Below are positions 57,752 to 64,000 of a DNA stretch of 64,000 nucleotides, one piece after another. The DNA is taken from contig NZ_PPED02000003.1 of assembly GCF_002899825.2 (NCBI RefSeq), forward strand, positions 576,263 through 640,262. The letters are read 5' to 3'. The notes under the pieces are model-generated. The model saw nothing but the letters and a program-made list of their open reading frames with translations. It did not search any database and was not told where the DNA came from. A program made the translations under genes and the position numbers. Origin of the DNA: Chryseobacterium phosphatilyticum (GTDB taxonomy: Bacteria; Bacteroidota; Bacteroidia; Flavobacteriales; Weeksellaceae). Within the stretch, counting starts at the first letter, position 1; every line of letters begins with the position of its first letter.

Positions 57752-58053
57752 ATAAATGCTTCACCTTTAAAAACTTCTGTATCAACTCTTTCCTTTCCAA
57801 ATACAATATAGCTTTTAGAAAATATTTTATCTCCATCAACTTTTATACCTCCATTAGAATTAGCTACTGTGATCATTTTTTTAGTTTTCTCAAATACTTT
57901 TTTTCTAATGTTTAATTCTCTCCGGGGGATCTTTGTCTTTAATTTTTCGATAAGTTTTAACGATTCATCAAGTTCTATCCCTTTTTCTTGAGCCCAAGAC
58001 TCAGATTCTTCTAATTTCTTTCCTTGAGCTTGAAATCTTCCACGGTTATTCAT
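57748..58053 (-). CDS. Hypothetical protein, 101 residues
   Basis: Starts MNNRGRFQAQGKKLEESESW and continues with a Lys/Glu-rich helical stretch (LDESLKLIEKLKTKIPRREL), then short beta-rich segments ending FGKERVDTEVFKGEAFI. No signal peptide. No family recognised. Its stop overlaps the start of the 281-residue gene. The pair looks like a small accessory module of AT-rich DNA set between housekeeping genes. Confidence 0.55.
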   Translation of the reverse strand: MNNRGRFQAQGKKLEESESWAQEKGIELDESLKLIEKLKTKIPRRELNIRKKVFEKTKKMITVANSNGGIKVDGDKIFSKSYIVFGKERVDTEVFKGEAFI

Positions 58054-58109
58054 AAGTTATTACTATGAAATCAAATATATAAAAAGATTTATCATCATTT
58101 ATATAATAA

Positions 58110-58688
58110 TCAAAGTTTCATAGGATACCGTGTCAAAATATTTCCATTGGTAATTTTTTTAAGTTTAGATTCCATCATTTTTTTGGTCAGAGGCTTAAGG
58201 TGGTCGGTGTACAAAATTCCCAACGTATGATCATATTCATGCTGGATGATTCTGGCGGTTAAACCGGTAAAGACTTTAGTATGCTTTATAAAATCGTGAT
58301 CCTGATATTCAATGGTAATTTCCCAGGGTCTTTTTACTTTTTGAGAAAGTCCCGGAATACTAAGACAACCTTCATAATCTTCCCAGGTTTCTTCAGAGCT
58401 GTAGATTATTTTCGCATTAATAAAGGTTTCTCTAATCCCTTTATCATTCTTTTCAAAATATAAAATCTGATCTTCCGAATCCAGATGTTTATAAGTGATT
58501 TCACTATCAATAACAAAGAGTTGTAAGGATTTTCCGATCTGGGGAGCGGAGAGGCCGCAACCATTGGCGTTTTCCATGGTATCCCGCATATTGGTGATCA
58601 GTTTTTGGATTTCTGAAGTGTTTGCCCTGATCTTTGAGCATTTTTGTTTTAAAATCTGATTTCCGTAAGCAAGAATAGATAAATTCAT
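58110..58688 (-). CDS. def: Peptide deformylase
   Basis: A 192-residue metalloenzyme that removes the formyl group from new N-terminal methionine. The ATG at 58688 gives MNLSILAYGNQILKQ; a TTG 18 nt upstream sits in a promoter-like TTTG box. Motif I GCGLSAPQIG (GxGxAAxQ with Ser for Ala), motif II EGCLSIPG with the metal-binding Cys, motif III QHEYDH with two metal His and the catalytic Glu. The variant motif I and the long central segment suggest a secondary, divergent copy. Confidence 0.92.
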   Translation of the reverse strand: MNLSILAYGNQILKQKCSKIRANTSEIQKLITNMRDTMENANGCGLSAPQIGKSLQLFVIDSEITYKHLDSEDQILYFEKNDKGIRETFINAKIIYSSEETWEDYEGCLSIPGLSQKVKRPWEITIEYQDHDFIKHTKVFTGLTARIIQHEYDHTLGILYTDHLKPLTKKMMESKLKKITNGNILTRYPMKL

Positions 58689-58744
58689 TGTCGTATTTTT
58701 CTGCAAAGTTCAAGAGAAGAACAAAAATATACAATGAACCTATG

Positions 58745-59311
58745 TTAATTAATCTGTCGGCGGATTCTGCTTAAGGCTTGTGGTGTGATTCCAATATAAG
58801 AAGCAATGTATTTTAAAGGAACCAGCTTCAGCATTTCCGGTTGTTCGGTAAAAAGTTTTAAATACCGTTCTCTGGCGGTAAGCTTTAACAATGAAAGTTC
58901 TCTTTTATTTTTTGCCAGAAACAATTTTTCAGAGGCAAAGCGTCCCAGATGATTTCCTACACTGGTTTTGTTATACACCTGTTGCAGATCATTGTAGGAA
59001 ATCTGCCAGACTACGGTCTCCGCCAGAGCCTGCATTGCATATTCAGATGGCGTTTGCGTAAGGAAAGAATCATAAGCACAGGTAAACTCTTTTTCAAATC
59101 CAAAATTGAAAGTATACCCGTAGTCATCATCCGGAATGTATGATCTTACCAACCCGGATTCCACAAAGGATAAGAAATTTTCTGTATTTCCCTGCCGGGT
59201 AATGATTTCATTTTTAGCATACACTCTTCTATGGAAATGTCCTGCAATAAATGCCCATTCCGATTCCTGAAGTTTGACAATTTGTTCGTAGTATGCTCTG
59301 ATGTACCCCAT
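58745..59311 (-). CDS. Crp/Fnr-family transcriptional regulator
   Basis: A 188-residue protein. The N-terminal cyclic-nucleotide-binding-like fold (about 20-115) includes EIITRQGNTENFLSFVESGLVRSYI. The C-terminal helix-turn-helix is LKYIASYIGITPQALSRIRRQ. This is the short flavobacterial type, usually without conserved cAMP-binding residues; the signal is unknown. It is divergent from ppc (182 nt between starts) and might control it. Confidence 0.9.
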   Translation of the reverse strand: MGYIRAYYEQIVKLQESEWAFIAGHFHRRVYAKNEIITRQGNTENFLSFVESGLVRSYIPDDDYGYTFNFGFEKEFTCAYDSFLTQTPSEYAMQALAETVVWQISYNDLQQVYNKTSVGNHLGRFASEKLFLAKNKRELSLLKLTARERYLKLFTEQPEMLKLVPLKYIASYIGITPQALSRIRRQIN

Positions 59312-59479
59312 AACAGTTTTTGAATATTTTTTAATATAACATCAATAATATTACTACTAATATTAACTATATTTAAAAATTAATTAGAGTTCAAAGTTAC
59401 GAAATGTTTATCGGGAATTCGATAAATTTTACAGGAGCTCTTTTTGTCATTTGTCAATTCAGTTAATTCCAAAATCACT

Positions 59480-59487
59480 TACATTTG
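59480..59487 (+). promoter_or_regulatory. -7 box of ppc
   Basis: TACATTTG ending 5 nt before the ATG at 59493. The nearest TTG (59451-59453) is 26 nt upstream, longer than usual. The mRNA would have almost no leader. Confidence 0.5.
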
Positions 59488-59492
59488 TTATT

Positions 59493-62027
59493 ATGATACA
59501 CGACCAACGCGCAGAAAAATTCAGGCAGATTGTGGAAAATAAGTTCCAGATCTACAATTCATTATTTATGAGCCTGCCTTATGATAAAATGACAAATATC
59601 GGGATGCTGCTCCCATTCCTTTACGAAGAAAGCAGAACCGGTTATGATGCAGGAAAAAACCCTGAAGAAATAGTCGAAGAATTTTTTAAAAACCATACCG
59701 ATCTTCAAAATGAAGAGCAAAAGCTTGAATTGCTTTTTAAGATCATTCAGTATATAGAAAGACAAGTGGTCTTGTTTGACAGCATTGAAGATGCTGCGTT
59801 TCCGAATCTTCACTCCGAAAGTGATAACGGAACTGTAACCAACCTTTTTGAGCGTTCTTTTCAGGATCATAAGATTGAAAAAGTACGTGATAAATTAAAA
59901 GATTTCAGTGTTAAAGTGGTGTTCACCGCACACCCTACACAATTTTATCCAAGCTCGGTACAGAGAATCATTCAGGATTTAAGAGGGGCTATTACCAATG
60001 ATTCTGTCACACAAATTGATATGCTTTTGCAACAATTGGGAAAGACGCCTTTTGTGAATAAAGAAAAACCTACCCCGATAGATGAGGCATTGAGTATCAT
60101 TTCATACCTGAGATATGTGTATTATGATACCATTGGGGAGCTCTTTACCAAGATTAAAAAGACTTTTGGAAACGGGCATTTTCACCTGCACGAAGATATT
60201 ATTCAATTAGGGTTCTGGCCTGGAGGAGACAGAGATGGAAATCCTTTTGTGACAGCCGATGTTACTAAAAGAGTTGCAGAAGAACTTCGTTCAGCTATTC
60301 TGAAATCGTATTACAGCCACCTGAAATTTATCAGAAGAAGATTGAGTTTCAGAGGAGTTTCTGAAGCGTTAACCCAACTCAGTGAAGAACTTTACGCGGC
60401 TATTTTTGATGGAAAAAGTATTACAGCCGAAGATATTTTACAGAAAGCGGAGGAAGCGGAGAAAATATTAATTAATGAACACAATTCTTTGTTTTTAGAT
60501 CTTTTGGCCAATTTCAGGGATCGTGTGAAGATTTTCGGAACTCACTTTGCCACATTGGATGTTCGTCAGGACAGCAGAATCCATCAACAGGTCATTGATG
60601 AGGTCTATGCAAAATTATATGGAAATGAAAATACTGATGCTCAGGAGAAGTTTTCTCAATTGATTCAACATGCTGAAACAGTCAATGCCAATGATTTTGA
60701 AGATATTGTAAAAGATACATTATTAACAGTTTCTCAGGTATCGGAAATTCAGAATTTGAATGGACTGCGGGGAATGAACCGATATATTATTTCCAATTCT
60801 GATGCTGTAAAAGATGTAATGAATGTGTATGCATTCTTCAAAATCTGTGGATATAAGGATGAGGAGATCAATATGGACATTGTTCCGCTTTTTGAAACGA
60901 TGGAAGGTCTTGCCAATGCAGAGAATGTGATGAATGAGCTCTATCAGAATCCTGTATACAAAAAACATCTTGAAAGAAGAGGAAATCAACAGACAATCAT
61001 GCTTGGCTTCTCTGACGGAACGAAAGATGGAGGATATCTGAAAGCCAACTGGGAAATTTACAAGGCCAAAGAGCTTTTGACAAAGCTTTCTGAACAAAGT
61101 AATATTAAAGTTGTTTTCTTTGATGGCAGGGGAGGACCACCTGCAAGAGGTGGAGGGAAGACCCATGACTTCTATGCCTCTCAGGGAAAAACAATCGCTA
61201 ATAATAAAATTGAACTGACCATTCAGGGGCAGACCATTACCAGTATTTTTGGGAATAAAGAACAGGCAAAATACAATTTTGAACAATTGCTGACGGCCGG
61301 AGTGGAAAATGACGTGTTCAAAAATGCGAAGAAAGATCTCACGGAAAAAGAACGAGAATTGATCATTGAACTGGCTGAAATCAGTTATAAAAAATATTCA
61401 GACCTTAAGGCCCATCCGATGTTTGTCCCATATTTACAGGAAATGAGTACGCTGGAATATTACGGAAAAACCAATATCGGAAGCCGCCCGTCCAAAAGAG
61501 GAAGTGGTAATGAACTGAAATTTGAAGATTTAAGAGCAATTCCGTTTGTGGGATCATGGTCGCAGCTCAAACAAAATGTTCCGGGATTCTTTGGTTTTGG
61601 ATATGCCATGCAGCAATTGAAAGAACAAGGAAGGTTTGACGAAGTAAGAGAGCTTTACAAAGGTTCAGATTTCTTTAAAACATTGGTGTTGAACTCAATG
61701 ATGAGTATGAATAAATCATATTTTCCTCTGACTTATTATATTAAAAACAATCCGAAATTCGGTGCCTTTTGGAATGTGTTGTTTAATGAATATGAACTTT
61801 CAAGAGAAATCATGCTGGAATTAACTGGTTTTGCCATGCTTCAGGAAGAAGATCCGTTATCAAGAAAATCTGTGAAAATCCGTGAAAAAATTGTATTGCC
61901 ACTTTTGAGTATCCAGCAATATGCCCTGATGAAAATCCAGAAAGGAGAAGGAAATAAGGAAGCATACGAAAAATTGGTGACAAGATCGTTGTTTGGAAAT
62001 ATTAACGCGAGCAGAAATTCAGCGTAA
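59493..62027 (+). CDS. ppc: Phosphoenolpyruvate carboxylase
   Basis: An 844-residue cytoplasmic enzyme that makes oxaloacetate from PEP and bicarbonate. The ATG at 59493 (MIHDQRAEKFRQ) is preferred over a TTG 42 nt earlier, which lies upstream of the -7 box. Catalytic motifs: VVFTAHPTQ, WPGGDRDGNPFV, MLGFSDGTKDGGYLKANW and FFDGRGGPPARGGG (GRGG loop; Asp replaces the His of the usual FHGRGG). The C-terminus NINASRNSA corresponds to the terminal RNTG. Anaplerotic role. Confidence 0.95.
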   Translation: MIHDQRAEKFRQIVENKFQIYNSLFMSLPYDKMTNIGMLLPFLYEESRTGYDAGKNPEEIVEEFFKNHTDLQNEEQKLELLFKIIQYIERQVVLFDSIEDAAFPNLHSESDNGTVTNLFERSFQDHKIEKVRDKLKDFSVKVVFTAHPTQFYPSSVQRIIQDLRGAITNDSVTQIDMLLQQLGKTPFVNKEKPTPIDEALSIISYLRYVYYDTIGELFTKIKKTFGNGHFHLHEDIIQLGFWPGGDRDGNPFVTADVTKRVAEELRSAILKSYYSHLKFIRRRLSFRGVSEALTQLSEELYAAIFDGKSITAEDILQKAEEAEKILINEHNSLFLDLLANFRDRVKIFGTHFATLDVRQDSRIHQQVIDEVYAKLYGNENTDAQEKFSQLIQHAETVNANDFEDIVKDTLLTVSQVSEIQNLNGLRGMNRYIISNSDAVKDVMNVYAFFKICGYKDEEINMDIVPLFETMEGLANAENVMNELYQNPVYKKHLERRGNQQTIMLGFSDGTKDGGYLKANWEIYKAKELLTKLSEQSNIKVVFFDGRGGPPARGGGKTHDFYASQGKTIANNKIELTIQGQTITSIFGNKEQAKYNFEQLLTAGVENDVFKNAKKDLTEKERELIIELAEISYKKYSDLKAHPMFVPYLQEMSTLEYYGKTNIGSRPSKRGSGNELKFEDLRAIPFVGSWSQLKQNVPGFFGFGYAMQQLKEQGRFDEVRELYKGSDFFKTLVLNSMMSMNKSYFPLTYYIKNNPKFGAFWNVLFNEYELSREIMLELTGFAMLQEEDPLSRKSVKIREKIVLPLLSIQQYALMKIQKGEGNKEAYEKLVTRSLFGNINASRNSA

Positions 62028-62046
62028 TATAAAATACGAATAGAAA

Positions 62047-62113
62047 TATCAATAGAAACGGGCTAAAGCCCGTTTTTTATTATCAACCATTTCCATTGGC
62101 TTTAGCCAAAACA
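62047..62113. repeat. GGGCTTTAGCCC palindrome element, copy D
   Basis: TATCAATAGAAACGGGC, TAAA, GCCCG and a T run, then ATTGGCTTTAGCCAAAAC (62095-62112). It lies 19 nt after ppc and can serve as its terminator. Nearly identical to copies A and B. Confidence 0.8.
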
Positions 62114-62174
62114 TATTACGTTCTGTTTTTATAAAATCGGTGAAAAAACTGGCATCAATGGCACTTTGAAAAAG

Positions 62175-63779
62175 TTAACCCTTGATAAATTTCTCGTAAT
62201 AAGACTGATTTTTAATCTGAATTTTCAAATAATAAGTTCCTTTTGTAAGATCCTCCACATGTAAAGTTTTCTGATGGCCACTTTTTCTGATCAACCTTCC
62301 CAGACTATCGTAGATTTCCAACCATTGTAAATCATGTTCTGAAGCTATATTTAAAATATTTTTAACAGGGTTGGGATAAATACTCATCTGTTCTTTTTTT
62401 GAGATTTCTGATGTATTTAAAGCAGCAGTATAAATACTGCCGAAATTAAGAATGCCATATCCTATCTGATCTGTGTGGTTGGGGAAAAGAGAGGCTGTTT
62501 GTCTTAATTTTAATCTGATCTGCTCTCTGTTCATATTCGGAAAAGCCTGGATGAAACACGCCACTCCTCCTGCAGCGATGGGTGCTGCTATTGATGTTCC
62601 GTTCACTGTTATTGTGGCATTGTCTAGTACTGTTGTTGTATTGGTCCCCTGGGCACTTCCATCAGGTTTTACAATTCCCAGAGAATTGGGACCAAAAGAA
62701 GAAAACAGAGAAGAAGTTCCTGCAGAATCAACTCCGCCAATAGAAAATACATTGACATTATCAGAAGGAGTCAAAAGGTAGTGCCATGGTTTATCTCCTG
62801 AATTGCCTGCTGCTGCCAGCACAAAAATTCCTTTTTCAGCTGCGATCCCGGCGGCTCTGGCAATAAAAGAAGTGCTTCCGTTCATATCTGTATAGGTATA
62901 ATTATATTTCGGGTCATCAAAAACATTATAGCCCAATGATGAGGTGATGATCTCAACGCCTTTTCGGTCAGCCTCTTCAGCCGCCTCAATCCAATACAAT
63001 TCTTCCTCAGGGATTTCTACAGAAGAGTTTTCCGTTCGGTAAAGATAAAAATCAGCATCCGGGGCGGCTCCTACAAACGTATTTTCAATATAGCCTCCGA
63101 TAGCCCCTAAAACGGCACTTCCATGAGGGTTTAGAGAGGTATTATAGATGTCATTGGTTTTTGTTACAAAATCATAGCCCCCTTTTATCTGATTGTTATT
63201 CCATATTTTTGAAAACGCAGCTCCGGTATTTACTGTTGGAAACCCGGAATCTATAACAGCAATGGAAATTCCCGTTCCTGTAAAACCAGCCAGATGGAGA
63301 GGCCTGATATTAACCTGGTCAATCTGAGCTGAACCTGATCCATAATTGAAGTTTGTCAGTATTTTATTCGTACTTATCTGATCGTTTCCTTTCTTGGGAG
63401 GAGTCTGCTTTGTAGTGGTTGAGGTGTTTTTGGCAAAACTCTCTACGGATAAAACGAAGGGCTGAGCCTGTAATGCTATAATTTGAGCAGGAGTTGCATT
63501 TACTGCAGCTCCATTGAGCCATTTTGAATAATCTGTAACTATAAATCCTAAATTTTGCAGGTTTTGAAGATAAGCCTGTTCAATGGGAGCGTCCTGATCG
63601 TTTAATGGAATTCCCAGTGTTGATCGTCTGTTGAGTGATTTTTGTGTCAGTTCTGAAAGAGGATTGGCAAAGAAAGCTGCTTTGTTCGGCTTATCTGTGA
63701 AATAAACAAAAACCAGTTCCGTTTGAGCAAAAACACTCGAGTAACCTGTTAAAATACAAAAGAGTAAAAGTTTTTTCAT
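62175..63779 (-). CDS. Secreted S8 (subtilisin-like) serine protease with T9SS sorting tail
   Basis: A 534-residue exported protease. Signal peptide 1-18 (GYSSVFAQ), propeptide-like region (about 19-125), catalytic domain (about 150-450). The triad is Asp in GISIAVIDSGF, His in LNPHGSAVLGAIGG and Ser in TVNGTSIAAPIAAG. A C-terminal T9SS type A domain (about 460-534) begins MSIYPNPVKNILNI and ends KGTYYLKIQIKNQSYYEKF. It is exported across the outer membrane and either released or attached. Probably nutritional proteolysis. Single gene. Confidence 0.94.
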   Translation of the reverse strand: MKKLLLFCILTGYSSVFAQTELVFVYFTDKPNKAAFFANPLSELTQKSLNRRSTLGIPLNDQDAPIEQAYLQNLQNLGFIVTDYSKWLNGAAVNATPAQIIALQAQPFVLSVESFAKNTSTTTKQTPPKKGNDQISTNKILTNFNYGSGSAQIDQVNIRPLHLAGFTGTGISIAVIDSGFPTVNTGAAFSKIWNNNQIKGGYDFVTKTNDIYNTSLNPHGSAVLGAIGGYIENTFVGAAPDADFYLYRTENSSVEIPEEELYWIEAAEEADRKGVEIITSSLGYNVFDDPKYNYTYTDMNGSTSFIARAAGIAAEKGIFVLAAAGNSGDKPWHYLLTPSDNVNVFSIGGVDSAGTSSLFSSFGPNSLGIVKPDGSAQGTNTTTVLDNATITVNGTSIAAPIAAGGVACFIQAFPNMNREQIRLKLRQTASLFPNHTDQIGYGILNFGSIYTAALNTSEISKKEQMSIYPNPVKNILNIASEHDLQWLEIYDSLGRLIRKSGHQKTLHVEDLTKGTYYLKIQIKNQSYYEKFIKG

Positions 63780-63867
63780 AGTACTATTTTGTATAAAGAT
63801 AAAAACAAAATCAATAAAATTTTTGATAGGATTTTAAATTCCTTATTTTTACAGAAATATTTATTAT

Positions 63868-64000
63868 ATGAAAAAGATTCAGATGGTTGACTTGCAAAGT
63901 CAGTATTACAAAATAAAGAATGATGTAGACAATGCAGTTTTAAATGTAATGGATTCAGCGGCTTTCATTAACGGCCCTGAAGTAAAGTCTTTCCAGAATG
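63868..64000 (+). CDS. DegT/DnrJ/EryC1/StrS aminotransferase, N-terminal part
   Basis: The frame opens at ATG 63868 and runs off the window. The 44 visible residues, MKKIQMVDLQSQYYKIKNDV and onward to SAAFINGPEVKSFQ, match the start of PLP-dependent sugar aminotransferases (VDLxxQYxxIkxEI...FIxGxEVxxFE). These enzymes make amino sugars for surface polysaccharides. The catalytic Lys lies outside the window. Confidence 0.82.
   Translation, partial: MKKIQMVDLQSQYYKIKNDVDNAVLNVMDSAAFINGPEVKSFQN

Overview
This window is bacterial chromosome from a member of the Flavobacteriia, most likely Chryseobacterium or a close relative in the Weeksellaceae. The DNA is AT-rich. Promoters follow the Bacteroidota pattern (TTG, about 19-21 nt, then TAnnTTTG), and no Shine-Dalgarno sequences decide starts. 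The gene set includes SusC/SusD pairs, proteins with type IX secretion (T9SS) sorting tails, and a cysteine-rich 'bacteriocin-like' peptide of the kind common in Chryseobacterium. No tRNA, rRNA, CRISPR array, insertion sequence or prophage was seen. The genus is an inference.

Layout. 1-1.6 kb: end of a low-molecular-weight tyrosine phosphatase gene, an exported NTF2-like protein and an RsmI-like methyltransferase. 2-3.7 kb: a secreted multi-domain chitin-active LPMO. 4-5.4 kb (minus): a DUF4349 lipoprotein and an Mpo1-like membrane protein. 5.4-10.5 kb: AraC regulator and a three-part drug efflux operon (TolC-, EmrA- and EmrB-like). 10.8-14 kb: TonB-dependent receptor and siderophore-interacting protein. 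14.1-17 kb: methyltransferase and metG. 17.4-24 kb: starch-type polysaccharide locus (SusC, SusD, GH97 alpha-glucosidase). 24.2-28.6 kb: a compact RiPP locus. 28.7-30.7 kb: SBF-type transporter and sterol-desaturase-like enzyme. 30.9-34.7 kb: GH13 amylase, NTF2-like protein and an SLC45-like sugar transporter. 35-36.4 kb: pirin and FMN reductase. 36.7-43 kb: purM, purN, purH, purD and guaA. 43-52.7 kb: mixed genes (GNAT-nitrilase fusion, LTxxQ-repeat protein, bacteriocin-like peptide, UbiB-like kinase, DEAD-box helicase, SGNH hydrolase). 52.9-56.1 kb: YqhD-type alcohol dehydrogenase, HxlR regulator and dihydrolipoyl dehydrogenase. 56.3-58.1 kb: unknown genes. 58.1-62 kb: deformylase, Crp-family regulator and PEP carboxylase. 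62.2-63.8 kb: T9SS-exported subtilase. The window ends inside a DegT-family aminotransferase.

How the genes work together. The SusC/SusD/GH97 operon and the GH13/MFS operon read as two halves of one maltodextrin pathway: outer-membrane capture, extracytoplasmic hydrolysis, then inner-membrane uptake. The RiPP locus lies between them. It has a 69-residue precursor, an FxsB-like radical SAM/SPASM maturase, two tandem paralogous proteins with a 2OG-Fe(II) oxygenase-like HxD...H pattern, and an exported aspartic protease with two DTG motifs in one chain. It has its own promoter, an internal hairpin just after the precursor, and a terminator. This is the best candidate for an undescribed system here.

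Two families of dispersed intergenic repeats stand out: a GGGCTTTAGCCC palindrome element (four copies) and TCAGA/TCTGA hairpin spacers (four copies, three in or beside the purine cluster). Several genes have a TTG that belongs to the -7 box or lies just upstream of the true ATG. Starts were moved downstream accordingly.
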